DNA of 64,000 bases from JACVRN01 sp036389255 (GTDB lineage: Bacteria > Acidobacteriota > Blastocatellia > Pyrinomonadales > Pyrinomonadaceae): assembly GCA_036389255.1 (NCBI GenBank), contig DASVQI010000006.1:496001-560000 (forward strand). The letters are read 5' to 3'. The translations under genes and the position numbers were made by a program. This document shows, in pieces, positions 1 to 10,300 of this stretch (positions within the stretch are counted from its first letter, which is position 1; the number at the start of each line of letters is the position of its first letter). The notes beneath the pieces were generated by a model, which worked only from the letters and a program-made list of their open reading frames with translations, was not told the DNA's origin and searched no databases.

Positions 1-3000
1 GGCGGCAGTTGTTGGAAGAGACAGGTTATCACGGCTTCGTCTCCCTCCCGGCTGCTCATCAAACGGAGAAGAATTACCAGCATGTGATTGTCGCGCAGAG
101 CGACGGCGGTTGTTTCGTTCAGAACGAAGCTCTCACCGTCGCAGCAGAGAAAGCGGCTGAGCCGACTCACGCCGCGCAGGTTCTCACAACAGAGCGAGAC
201 GGGCACGCGGAACCGCCCGCGCGCGTGGCTGCGCCTCGGCCGCCGGAGGATGCCCCGGCCGCTTCAATCACCGCGCCGGTTGTCGAAGAGATTGACGAAC
301 AACATCTGTTGCGCCTCTTCGAGCGAGAGATTCTGCAACTCACATCTTCCACCTCCGGCATCGCGCTGGAAGAGTTAGACCCTGATGAAGAGTTGAATGT
401 CTTCGGATTCGACTCCATCAGTTTCAGCCTCTTGAGCGACAGGCTGAACAAGCAATACGGCTTCAACGTGACGCCGACGATTTTCTATGAGACGCCCACG
501 CTCGGCGCGTTGATACGCAGGCTGCACGGCGAGTACCTGCCCACCCTGAAGGAGCATTACGGCGACCGAGCAAAGGCGGCCGTGAAATCTGTTGCGCCCG
601 ACGCGACTCAAGGCGAGGCTATGGTCGAAGCGATGGTCGAAGCCAGACCCGCATCGCCACCAGCAAATGCTACTCCCGCGCCGCTCCCGGTCAGGCAAGC
701 GGCCGTGCAGGACGCGCGCGAGCCGATAGCGATTATCGGTATCGCGGGGATTCTGCCGCAGTCCGCCGACTTGGAAGAATTTTGGCAGCACTTAATCAAC
801 GGCAAAGACCTGATTACGGAGGTTCCGCCCGACCGATGGAAGTGGAGTGAGGTGGGACAGGCCTTCAAAGGCCCGGCTGCCGGTCTTAACTTGCGTTGGG
901 GTGGATTCATTAATGAAGTTGACAGGTTCGACCCGCTCTTCTTCGGCATCTCTCCGCGCGAAGCGGAAAACATGGATCCGCAACAACGCCTCTTTCTACA
1001 GACGGTCTGGAGCGCTCTGGAAGACGCAGGGATAGCGCCCGGAAGCTTGGCCGGGAGCGACACGGGCTTGTTCGTAGGCGTCGGGTCTAGTGATTATCAG
1101 GAACTGCAAGATGTGGCCGGGATAGAGATAGATGCTTACGGGGCGACGGCCAACGCTCACTCGATTCTGGTCAACCGCATCTCCTACCTGCTCAACCTGC
1201 ACGGGCCGAGCGAGCCGGTCAACACCGGCTGTTCGAGTTCTCTGGTGGCCCTGCACCGCGCCGTCTCAGCTATAGAGAACGGTGAGTGCGAGCTGACTAT
1301 AGCGGGCGGAGTGAACCTGCTTCTGTCTCCGAAGAACTTCGTGCTGCTCAGCAGGACAGGCATGCTGAGCCCGGACGGTCGCTGCAAGACCTTTGACGAG
1401 AGAGCCAACGGGTTTGTGCGCGGCGAGGGCATGGGCGCGCTGGTGCTGACCAGACTGAGCAGGGCCGAGGCCGAAGGTCACAGCATTTACGGCCTAGTGC
1501 GCGGCAGCGCGGTCAATCACGGCGGCAGGGCTCGCTCGCTCACCGCGCCTAACCCTTCCAGTCAGGCTCAGATGTTGGTTAAGGCGTACGAAAAAGCCAA
1601 CCTAGACCCGGAGACCATCAGCTATATAGAGACGCACGGCACCGGAACCGCGCTCGGTGACCCTGTAGAAATCAATGGCCTCAAGCTGGCGTTCAGCGAG
1701 TTGTTCAAACGATGGGGGAAGACTGAGCCTAAGCGTGCCTACTGCGCGCTCGGAGCCGTCAAAAGCAACATCGGGCATCTGGAATCGGCGGCGGGCGTGG
1801 CCGGCGTCTTGAAGCTCTTGTTAGCCATGAAGTATGGGAAGCTGCCCGGCTCTCTACACTTCGAGACGCTGAACCCTTACATCAAGGTGGAAGACAGTCC
1901 CTTTTATATTCTTAACGAGACGAAGAACTGGGAACGGCTGCACGATGACGAGGGGCGGGAGCTTCCTTACCGCGCAGGAGTCAGCTCGTTCGGCTACGGC
2001 GGGGTCAACGCGCATGTCGTGCTTGAAGAATATGTGAAGGCGCGGCCAGTCGCCACTGCTCCACCGGCTGCTCACATCTTTGTCCTCTCCGCCAGAACAC
2101 CGTCGGCGCTTCTAGAATACGCCGGGCGTTGCCTGTCGTATTTGACGGGGATGAGAGACAGACGGGCTCTGACGCCGGAGCGCGACTTCCCGAGCCTGAC
2201 CGACATCGCCTACACGCTGCAAGTCGGGCGCGATGCCATGCGGGAACGGCTCGCTGTGGTGGCCGACTCGCTGAATGAATTGATTGAGAAACTCTCTCTC
2301 TTCGTGAGCGAAGGGAAGAAAGCCGCGCAACTGTTCACAGGTAACGCGAGCGAGGCGTCTCGCAACTACGATTCATTGCTGGAAGGCGACGAGGGGGCGG
2401 AATTTCTACGCCGCATTGTGGCGCAGCACAAGCTTGAGAAGATTGCGCAGCTCTGGGTCAACGGAGTCGAGGTGGATTGGAAACAGTTTTACAGTTCACC
2501 GTTGCCCGGACTCGCACACCTGCCGACATATCCTTTCGAGAGACAAAGATATTGGGTTCCCGTCGAGGCTCAATCGTCGCGCCGCGTCGAAGACTCAAGC
2601 AGCGCGGCTGATGACAAAGACCCTGCGGAAGACCCGTTGAACAAACTTCTCTACACGCCTCGCTGGATTCCGGCTTCCGACTCTTCTTTAGAAACGGCGA
2701 TTGAAAGCGGCTCTGACGGAGCCACGATGATTGTTTATTCAGGAGACGGAGCAGCACTGGCGGAAGCCATCGCCTCAAGCGCCGCCGGGCGTGAGCCGTT
2801 TCTGATTGAGCTTGGTACACGAAACCGCCGGGTGGAAGCTAACAAGTGGGAAGTGGATGCGCTTGACCCCACGGGGTTCAAGGTCTTGTTCCCCTCGCTG
2901 CCCGACCCGTCCGTCATCTACTTTCTGGGAGGTCTGCGTCGTCCGCAAGGAGAAGCCGGACTTCAAGACCAACTGGCCTTGCTGGAGCGCGGCGAGCAGG

Positions 3001-6000
3001 ATGGCATTCTGGCGTTGTTCCGCTTGGTGAAAGAGCTGCTCGAACGCCCTGTGGCGGCGAGCGGGTTGACGCTCAAGGTGGTGACTAACGACGCCTGTCC
3101 TGTGGACGGGCATCCGGTACGTAACCCCTTCGCGGCTCATGTGCGTGGATTTCTCAAATCGCTCCTGCGTGAGTATCCCGGATGGGACGCGATGTTGATG
3201 GACTTCGACTGGGACGAAGTGTCAGAAGATTTTGAGAGAACGGCGCGAGAAATTGTCGCTCGCCGCCCGCTCAAGGGAGACGAGAGCGCGTATCGCGGCA
3301 ACCAGCGCTTTCATGAATCACTGGTGCCACTGGCGCTGCCGCCGGTCGCCGGAAGCCCGTTCAGGTCTGGTGGTGTTTATCTGATTATCGGCGGGGCCGG
3401 GAACATAGGTCTGGAGGTAGCCTCATATCTTATACACGAGCACAAAGCCCGCGTCGTGCTGGCAGGCAGAAGCGCGTTGGACGACGCGAAGCGGCAACGC
3501 ATCGCACGCATTGACTCGCGGGGCGACAATCTTCTTTACGTTCGCGCCGACGCGACGGACGTGGCCGCGCTGGCTCGTGTGGGTGACGAGGCGCGAGAGA
3601 AATTCGGAGCCGTCCGTGGAGTCATTCACGCGGCGAACGTGCTGAAAGACCGCTCTCTGCACAACATGGACGAAGCCTCGTTCCGCGAAGGCATGCAAGC
3701 CAAGACAAAGCTCTGCGCTTCGCTTGTGCAGGTGCTGGGGGACGCGCCTCTGGACTTCATGCTCTTCTTCTCGTCGGTTCAGTCCTTTCTTGGCAATCCC
3801 GGCCAGAGCAACTACGCGGCGGGATGTACCTTTGAAGATGCCTACGCTCATTACCTGCACGACACGCTCGCTTATCCCGTCAGAGTCATCAACTGGGGAG
3901 CGTGGGGGAATGAAGGTCTTGCGGCACAATACCGTGAAAGACTGAACCGGGCCGGGGTGATTTCCATCCCGCCCGCAGAAGGACTGGAAGCCATCCTACG
4001 CGTTCTGCATCACGATACGCTGGAGGTCGTTCCGGTGTACGGCACGCCCGACTTTCTCAAAACTATCGGCGTTGAAGACCCCGCAGGCTTAGAGGTCACG
4101 CACACGATGGATGATGCGGCGAGCGATGACTCGCACGAAGTTCCCGAGCGCGAGAGCGCGGACGCCCCCGGCGATGCCGGGACGCTTACACAGAACTGGA
4201 TGGCTTTACTCAAGGGCGATGTTCACCGGCTCGTTTCCGAGACGTCGAACGTGCCTCCGGGAGATTTGAATATAGATGAGGAGCTGAGCCGTTACGGGTT
4301 CGATTCCATAGGCTATACCTTGCTCAGTAACAAGCTTAATGAAAAGTACGCTCTGGGCGTAACCCCCGCCTATTTCTTCGGGCTTTCCACGACAAGCTCG
4401 CTGATAGAAAAATTGGCCAAGAGTCATCCTGCAAAATTGCGGGACTACTACGCCTCGCGCGCCGCGCGTAAAGCCGCACCGCCGCCGCGTCCCGACAAGC
4501 CCGCTTCGCCGGAAGCGGTTTCGCAAACAGGTTCGGCGGCGAAAGCGGCTCCCGCGAAAGATGCTAGTCGCCGGGCGGCTGTCGAGAGGCCGCAGGCCGC
4601 GCCGCCTCCTACGGTCGAGGCCGTCGCCATTGTGGGGATGGCGGCCGTGTTGCCGCAGTCGGAAAACCTTGAAGAGTTCTGGGCTCATCTGGTCGAGGGG
4701 CGCGACCTGATTACGGAAATCCCGCCGGATCGCTGGGACTGGGAGCGAATTTACGGCGACCCGCACGGCGGCGGGTTCAAAACCCTCTCGAAGTGGGGCG
4801 GCTTCATGCGCGGGGTGCAGTCTTTCGACCCCTTGTTCTTTGGAATCTCTCCGAAGGAAGCCGAAGCCATGGATCCCCAGCACCGCTTGTTCCTACAGAC
4901 CGTTTGGAGCTGTATCGAAAATGCGGGCATCAGCCCGGCTTCTCTGGCCGGAACAGACACCGGAGTCTTCGTCGGCGTCAGCACCTTCGACTACTCCGAA
5001 ATTCAGCAAGCTTGCGGCATAGAGCTTGACGGATATAACGCAGTCGGACGCGCGCACGCGCTCTTACCCAACCGCGTCTCTTACCTGCTCGATTTTCACG
5101 GCCCGAGCGAAGCGATTGATACGGCCTGTTCAAGCTCGCTCGTGGCAGTTCAGCGAGCGGTGGAAGCGATTCAATACGGAAACTGCGACATGGCATTGGC
5201 GGGCGGGGTGAACGTCATACTGTCTCCCACGCTCCACGTTGATTTGGGAAAGGCCGGAATGCTGAGCGGCGAGGGTCGCTGCAAGACCTTTGACAAAGGG
5301 GCGAACGGCTTTGTCCGCGCAGAGGGAGTCGGAGTCGTCCTGTTAAAGAGACTGTCTCTGGCCGAAGCGGACGGCGACCCGATTCATGGTGTGATTCGCG
5401 GCGGCGCAATCAACCACGGCGGCAAGACCAACTCGCTCACCGCGCCCAATCCCGACGCACAGGCCGCGCTGCTGATTCGTGCCTACACGCGCGCCGGAGT
5501 TGACCCGACGACGGTCACTTACATAGAGACGCATGGAACCGGGACGGAGCTTGGAGACCCGGTCGAGATAGATGCGTTGAAGCAGGCGTTTGCGTCGCTC
5601 TACCGGGCATGGGGCGTTGAAGCCGCCACCAGGCCTCATTGCGCGCTAGGGGCTTTGAAAAGCAATCTGGGCCATTTGGAGGCTGCGGCTGGAGTCGCCG
5701 GATTGTTGAAGGTGCTGCTCTCCATGAAGCATGGGCTGCTGCCCCGCAACTTGCACCTTGAAGAGGTCAATCCATATATACGGCTGGAAGAGAGCCCGTT
5801 CTACATCCTGCGGCGACAGCAGCCATGGACTCATCTTCAAGACAAAGACGGCGGCATCATCCCCTTGCGCGCGGGCGTCAGCTCCTTTGGGGTCGGAGGC
5901 GTGAACGCGCACCTGATTATCGAAGAATACTTAAGCAGCGACTCTGAAGCACCGGACGACAGGCCAAACATCTTTGTGCTTTCGGCCAAAAGCAAGGAGG

Positions 6001-7268
6001 CTCTGCGTAACTACGCAGCCGAATTCGCTTCCTTCCTGAACAGGGAAACGGCTGCTGCCGAAGCCTCTCTGCGAGACAGGCTGGCGTCTCTGCTGAGCGA
6101 GACGCTGCACATTCGCAGGGAGGACATCAACCTTGAAGAGACGTTTGGCGAGCTTGGGCTGGAGTCAGCAGAGCTGGCGTTGTTCGCAAGAAAAGTCGAA
6201 GAGTCCAGCGACCTGCCCGTTCCTCCCGACCTAATCTCTGAAGATTTGACGCTTGACGAGTTCCTGCAATCGCTAACGCGCGGCGGCCATGAGCCGCTAG
6301 GTCACGACGCCGGAGCCGTTTCCGCCGTGAGTCTTTCCAGACTCGCCTACACACTTCAGAGCGGGCGCAACGCGATGGAGGAAAGGCTCGCCATAGTGGC
6401 TCGTGACCTCGCGGAACTGAGTGAGAAGCTGTCTAGATATTTGAAGGGCGAGCGTGGCATCGCGGGAGTGTTCGAGGGCAATGCCAGAGAACGCCGGGCC
6501 GACTCAGAGACGCCGCTTGAGAGCGGAGAGAACAGTGAGTCTCTGAAAGCCCTTATCGCCAATCAAAGGTTGGACGAGATTGCGCGGCTGTGGGTTGGCG
6601 GCGCGTTGATTGACTGGAAACTGCTCTATCCGGACGGCTATCCAAAGCGGCTATCAGTGCCGACGTATCCCTTCGCCAAGGAGAGCTATTGGATTAAACC
6701 GGGGCCGAGCGCCGAACGGGCGCGCGTCGTCAACGGCGACTTACTGAGCGCGCGCCCCGCCGACGGAGCGGAGGCTTCCGCTTCTCCAAAAAACGGGAAC
6801 GGGAGCGCGCCTAAACCTTCTGTGGTCGTCGCGGAATCAACCAGTCTGGAAGACGAAGTACAAAGCAGAATCAAGCTCATATTGGCCGAGCATTTGGGGT
6901 TGAGTGCGGAGAGGCTGGAAGCCGACCGCAACTTTGCCGAATACGGCGTTGACTCGCTGGGAATCAAGCGCCTAAGTCGTGAGTTGAACTCGCTGTTTGA
7001 TATTGAAGTCCCGGCGACACTCTTTTATTCGGCTCAGTCCATTCAGGCGCTCGCGCGAAGACTCCTAGAGGAACACCCGCGCAAGCTGGAGGAAGGACTG
7101 CGACACACGGCTCGCCGCGAGCAGGCGGATGAGCCGCAGCCCGGTGAGCAAGGGGCAGACCCACTCAACGCGCTCATTAGGAATTTACAGGCTGGCGACA
7201 TGACCGTAGACCAGGCGTTGGAGCAGTTGGGCGCGATGGGTGACGACAGATTAAGGGACAGACCATAG
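1..7268 (+). CDS. trans-AT PKS, 5'-partial: (cMT end?)-ACP-KS1-KR-ACP-KS2-ACP
   Basis: The reading frame is open to the left edge, so the gene is cut and its true start lies outside. The first ~45 residues, ending in a QHVIVAQSDG stretch, resemble the C-terminal edge of a PKS C-methyltransferase domain (moderate confidence). An ACP follows (FGFDSISF, about nt 300-540), then module KS1-KR-ACP (720-4440), then module KS2-ACP (4615-7090). There is no AT, DH or ER, as expected of a trans-AT synthase that takes malonyl units from a separate protein. A carrier-like stretch is embedded in the post-KS2 linker. The last ~40 residues (NALIRNLQAGDMTVDQALEQ and onward) form two predicted helices typical of a C-terminal docking element. 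The stop is only 4 bp before the next start, so the two genes are surely co-transcribed. Confidence 0.95.
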   Translation, partial: RQLLEETGYHGFVSLPAAHQTEKNYQHVIVAQSDGGCFVQNEALTVAAEKAAEPTHAAQVLTTERDGHAEPPARVAAPRPPEDAPAASITAPVVEEIDEQHLLRLFEREILQLTSSTSGIALEELDPDEELNVFGFDSISFSLLSDRLNKQYGFNVTPTIFYETPTLGALIRRLHGEYLPTLKEHYGDRAKAAVKSVAPDATQGEAMVEAMVEARPASPPANATPAPLPVRQAAVQDAREPIAIIGIAGILPQSADLEEFWQHLINGKDLITEVPPDRWKWSEVGQAFKGPAAGLNLRWGGFINEVDRFDPLFFGISPREAENMDPQQRLFLQTVWSALEDAGIAPGSLAGSDTGLFVGVGSSDYQELQDVAGIEIDAYGATANAHSILVNRISYLLNLHGPSEPVNTGCSSSLVALHRAVSAIENGECELTIAGGVNLLLSPKNFVLLSRTGMLSPDGRCKTFDERANGFVRGEGMGALVLTRLSRAEAEGHSIYGLVRGSAVNHGGRARSLTAPNPSSQAQMLVKAYEKANLDPETISYIETHGTGTALGDPVEINGLKLAFSELFKRWGKTEPKRAYCALGAVKSNIGHLESAAGVAGVLKLLLAMKYGKLPGSLHFETLNPYIKVEDSPFYILNETKNWERLHDDEGRELPYRAGVSSFGYGGVNAHVVLEEYVKARPVATAPPAAHIFVLSARTPSALLEYAGRCLSYLTGMRDRRALTPERDFPSLTDIAYTLQVGRDAMRERLAVVADSLNELIEKLSLFVSEGKKAAQLFTGNASEASRNYDSLLEGDEGAEFLRRIVAQHKLEKIAQLWVNGVEVDWKQFYSSPLPGLAHLPTYPFERQRYWVPVEAQSSRRVEDSSSAADDKDPAEDPLNKLLYTPRWIPASDSSLETAIESGSDGATMIVYSGDGAALAEAIASSAAGREPFLIELGTRNRRVEANKWEVDALDPTGFKVLFPSLPDPSVIYFLGGLRRPQGEAGLQDQLALLERGEQDGILALFRLVKELLERPVAASGLTLKVVTNDACPVDGHPVRNPFAAHVRGFLKSLLREYPGWDAMLMDFDWDEVSEDFERTAREIVARRPLKGDESAYRGNQRFHESLVPLALPPVAGSPFRSGGVYLIIGGAGNIGLEVASYLIHEHKARVVLAGRSALDDAKRQRIARIDSRGDNLLYVRADATDVAALARVGDEAREKFGAVRGVIHAANVLKDRSLHNMDEASFREGMQAKTKLCASLVQVLGDAPLDFMLFFSSVQSFLGNPGQSNYAAGCTFEDAYAHYLHDTLAYPVRVINWGAWGNEGLAAQYRERLNRAGVISIPPAEGLEAILRVLHHDTLEVVPVYGTPDFLKTIGVEDPAGLEVTHTMDDAASDDSHEVPERESADAPGDAGTLTQNWMALLKGDVHRLVSETSNVPPGDLNIDEELSRYGFDSIGYTLLSNKLNEKYALGVTPAYFFGLSTTSSLIEKLAKSHPAKLRDYYASRAARKAAPPPRPDKPASPEAVSQTGSAAKAAPAKDASRRAAVERPQAAPPPTVEAVAIVGMAAVLPQSENLEEFWAHLVEGRDLITEIPPDRWDWERIYGDPHGGGFKTLSKWGGFMRGVQSFDPLFFGISPKEAEAMDPQHRLFLQTVWSCIENAGISPASLAGTDTGVFVGVSTFDYSEIQQACGIELDGYNAVGRAHALLPNRVSYLLDFHGPSEAIDTACSSSLVAVQRAVEAIQYGNCDMALAGGVNVILSPTLHVDLGKAGMLSGEGRCKTFDKGANGFVRAEGVGVVLLKRLSLAEADGDPIHGVIRGGAINHGGKTNSLTAPNPDAQAALLIRAYTRAGVDPTTVTYIETHGTGTELGDPVEIDALKQAFASLYRAWGVEAATRPHCALGALKSNLGHLEAAAGVAGLLKVLLSMKHGLLPRNLHLEEVNPYIRLEESPFYILRRQQPWTHLQDKDGGIIPLRAGVSSFGVGGVNAHLIIEEYLSSDSEAPDDRPNIFVLSAKSKEALRNYAAEFASFLNRETAAAEASLRDRLASLLSETLHIRREDINLEETFGELGLESAELALFARKVEESSDLPVPPDLISEDLTLDEFLQSLTRGGHEPLGHDAGAVSAVSLSRLAYTLQSGRNAMEERLAIVARDLAELSEKLSRYLKGERGIAGVFEGNARERRADSETPLESGENSESLKALIANQRLDEIARLWVGGALIDWKLLYPDGYPKRLSVPTYPFAKESYWIKPGPSAERARVVNGDLLSARPADGAEASASPKNGNGSAPKPSVVVAESTSLEDEVQSRIKLILAEHLGLSAERLEADRNFAEYGVDSLGIKRLSRELNSLFDIEVPATLFYSAQSIQALARRLLEEHPRKLEEGLRHTARREQADEPQPGEQGADPLNALIRNLQAGDMTVDQALEQLGAMGDDRLRDRP
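285..560 (+). other. ACP domain of the upstream (truncated) module
   Basis: Acyl carrier protein with the FGFDSISFSLL phosphopantetheine site. The serine codon lies near nt 414. The helical tail runs through the FYETPTLGALIRRL stretch, and an Ala/Pro-rich linker separates it from KS1. It carries the chain delivered from outside the window to KS1. Confidence 0.9.
720..4440 (+). other. PKS module 1: KS1-linker-KR-ACP
   Basis: KS1 starts at EPIAIIGIAG. Its catalytic cysteine is at nt 1230 in NTGCSSSLVA; the usual residue before Cys is Ala, here Gly. Both histidine motifs are present (HGTGTALGD and KSNIGHLESAAG), so it should condense. A typical trans-AT flanking linker (TDIAYTLQVGRDAM) follows. 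The KR has an NADPH motif GGAGNIGLE (about 3370), catalytic Ser in FFSSVQ and Tyr in QSNYAAGC. Asp in the VLKDRSL region suggests a B-type (D-hydroxyl) product. The ACP site is YGFDSIGYT (about 4290). With no DH, a beta-hydroxy intermediate is expected. Confidence 0.88.
4615..7090 (+). other. PKS module 2: KS2-(carrier-like insert)-ACP
   Basis: KS2 keeps Cys (nt 5127, DTACSSSLVA), HGTGTELGD and KSNLGHLEAAAG. No reductive domain lies between it and the ACP (EYGVDSLGIK, serine at nt 6954), so the unit would stay a beta-ketone unless a trans enzyme acts. The flanking linker is split by an ~80-residue carrier-like insert (about 6055-6290) between FVLSAKSKEAL and LAYTLQSGRNAM. The ACP hands the chain to the condensation domain on the next protein. 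Confidence 0.85.
6055..6290 (+). other. Carrier-protein-like insert in the KS2 flanking linker (Ser retained)
   Basis: The stretch reads like a carrier protein: a helix (RDRLASLLSETLHI), the motif FGELGLESAELALF with a serine at the phosphopantetheine position (nt 6165), and a C-terminal TLDEFLQSL helix. It sits inside the linker that follows KS2, not between domains. Other trans-AT ketosynthases carry a three-helix 'LINKS' insertion in the flanking subdomain that mediates lateral association. This insert may be the same element, or a vestigial or working ACP. Two degenerate copies occur after KS5 and KS9. Confidence 0.6.
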
Positions 7269-7371
7269 AGACATGCAGATGAACGCGGACATCAGGAGAA
7301 TCTTGGAGGCCGTCGCCGCAGGGAGAATCGCCGCCGATGAGGCGCGCTCACTGTTGCAGGCGTTGGCCGAA
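7165..7371 (+). other. Docking pair between synthase proteins 1 and 2
   Basis: The C-terminus of protein 1 (LNALIRNLQAGDMTVDQAL) and the N-terminus of protein 2 (IRRILEAVAAGRIAADEA) each form two short amphipathic helices with a central Ala-Gly turn. This matches the two-plus-two arrangement of four-helix-bundle docking domains known from trans-AT synthases. It supports transfer from the ACP of module 2 to the condensation domain of protein 2. Confidence 0.6.
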
Positions 7372-10300
7372 CGGGCCTCTCCCCAACCTCCGCCCGTTTA
7401 TCCCCTGAGCAAAGGTCAGGAAGCTCTGTGGATTATCCACCAGCAAGCGCCGCAAACGAGCGCGTATAACTTGCCGCTCGCCCTCAAGCTGCACGCGGGC
7501 GCACGCCCGGAGCTTGTCGCTCAAGCCCTGCGCGCCGCGCTCAACCTGCATCCGGTTTTGAGGATGAACGTGAAGCTGGAGGACGCAAAGCCGGTTCAGT
7601 ATGACGCTCAGCACCGGGTCGTGATTGAAGACTTGGATATGAGCCACCTGACGACGCACGAGCTGACCGAGAGGCTGCGCAGCCTCATTCGCCTGCCGTT
7701 CGATTTGGAACGAGACGCCTTGCATAGAATCTATTATGTGCAGGGGCCGGAACAGCTTTCCATACTTCTCTTTGTCTTTCATCACCTGATTACGGACGGC
7801 GTCTCTTCTCATCTGCTGATAAAGAGCTTCATAGAGAATTACGAAAGCCTGTTGAACTCCAAGCCTCTGCCCGCGCCCGCGCCCGCGAGCCCGTATCAAG
7901 AGTTCGTGCGATGGCAGCATGAGATGCTCGCCAGCCCCGTCGGTGAAGCGCATCGCCAGTACTGGATTGGGAAATTGTTGAACGCCCCGCCGAGCGTGCT
8001 TGACCAGCTCGCGGACAGGCCGCGAAGCGGGCCGCCCCTGTATCAGGGAGAAAGCGTCTCGTTCGAGCTAGACCGGACACAGTGGGAAGCGGTTCAGGCT
8101 CTGGGAAGGCAGGAACAGGTCGGAGCTTTCAGCGTAGTCTTCGCCGCCTTCGTCTGCCTGCTCTACCTGTACACGAAGCAGGAGGAGATTTGCGTAGCGG
8201 TTCCGGTGGAGGGACGACCGAAGAAAGAGTTTGAGAATACCGTCGGTTTTTTTGTCAACACCATCGTCCTGCGGACTCTATGCTCCGCCGGAATGGTCTG
8301 CCGCGACCTGCTCAAGGCTGTTTATCGTGAGTTGTTGGAATCCGAGGAGCACGTAGATTACCCGTTCATGTCAATGATAGAGGCCCTGCGGAAAGCCGGT
8401 AAGCCGACGCCTCAGTTCAACTGCGCCTTCTATTTTCAAAAAGGGGTTGAGAAGGAGCTTGAACTGCTCGGCCGTTCGAGCGCGGTCGAAGGCATTGTTT
8501 CCGACTTCAAGCAGGAAGGAGAGTTCGATTTTGCAGCCGAAGTCATAGTGCAGGACGGGAAGGCTCTCATCCATTTCAAGTTCGAGCCGGAGCTTTTTGA
8601 GCGCTCGACAGTCGAGCGTTTAGCCGACCACTATCTGGAAATCATAGGCCAGATGGTCTTGCATCCGGAGAGGCAACTGCAAAGCTTCTCGCTGCTGACG
8701 CGCAGTGAGCGGGAACTGTTGGAGCGGTCTAACCTGACTGACACAGAATATCCGTTGGATGGAACGGTAGCCGATTTGATTCTGGCGCAGGCGCGTCGCA
8801 CGCCTGATGCCATTGCGCTCATTGATGAAGAGAAGACCCTGACCTACGCGGAGCTGGCCGCAGGCGTGGAGCGGCTAGCGGAACACCTGCGCAACAGAAA
8901 CGTGGCTCCCGGTTCGCTCGTCGCCATTTTTCTTGAGCGGCGCGCGGAGCTAGTGCTGGCGATGCTGGCAATTCACCGCGCCGGATGCGCCTATGTTCCC
9001 TTAGACCCTAATTTCCCCGAAGCGCGAATCTCTTTCATCCTCGAAGACGCGGGCATACGCGTGCTCTTGACGGAGGCGAAGCTCGGCCAGAGGTTCCAGT
9101 CCGCCGGGGTGGAGGCCATTCTTGTAGACGGCCTGCGACTGACGGCGAGTTCGGACACGCTGGCCGACGAGCCGCGCGCCGCGCAGGAGACAAGCGGTTC
9201 CACAGGGGCTTTCAACGACCGTACTGCTTACGTCTTGTATACGTCAGGCTCGACCGGGACGCCCAAAGGCGTCGAGGTCAGTCACGGGAACCTGTTGAAC
9301 TTTCTACACTCCATGGCCGCGCAGCCCGGCTGCACCGGCTCAGACCATTTGCTGGCGCTGACCACCGTCTGTTTCGACATCGCCGGATTAGAGCTGCTAC
9401 TGCCCCTGACGCGAGGCGGTAAAGTCGAAATCGCCTCCACAGAGGTCACGAAGAACGGTCTGTTGCTCAGGGAAAAACTGGAAGCTTCCGGGGCTACCAT
9501 AGTGCAGGCCACGCCAGCTACGTGGCAAATGCTGCTGGCCGCCGGATGGACAAAGCGTCTTGGATTCAAGCTGCTGTGCGGCGGGGAAGCGTTGACCAGA
9601 GAGCTTGCGGACAAGTTGCTGAACCGCGTAGACGAAGTCTGGAACATGTATGGCCCAACGGAAACCACCATCTGGTCGTCGGCCAGTCGCGTGCGTCGTG
9701 GCCACACTATAGACATCGGAAGCCCGATTGCGAACACACGCTTTTACCTGTTGGACGAGAACCAACGGCCCGTGCCGTTTAGCGCGCGCGGTGAGCTGTA
9801 CATAGCGGGCTACGGTGTGGCGCGTGGCTACTGGCGACGCCCGGAGCTGACCGACGAGAAGTTTCTGGCAGACCCCTTCCGCGCGGACGGCAGCCGAATG
9901 TATAAGACCGGCGACTTGGCGCGGTTTCTTCCTAACGGAGCTGTCGAGCATCTGGGTCGTCTGGACAGTCAGGTCAAGATTCGCGGCTTTCGCGTGGAGC
10001 TGGGAGAAATAGAGGCCACTCTGCTCAAGAGCCAGTTGGTGGAAGACGCTAAGATTTTACTGCGCGAAGATTTCGCCGGGCATAGCGGGCTGGTGGCATT
10101 CGTCACGGTCGCAGGCTCGCCCGCGCCCGCGCTCGACGCCGAGCTCAAGCAATACATGAGGCGCTGGTTGCCGGACTACATGGTTCCGTCTCGTTTCGTC
10201 TTTCTCAAGTCGTTCCCACTGACGCCCAGCTACAAGGTAGACGCCAAGCTTTTGAAGGAGTGGGCGATTGAGGAGATCGTGCGGCAGTTCGGCTCGCCCG

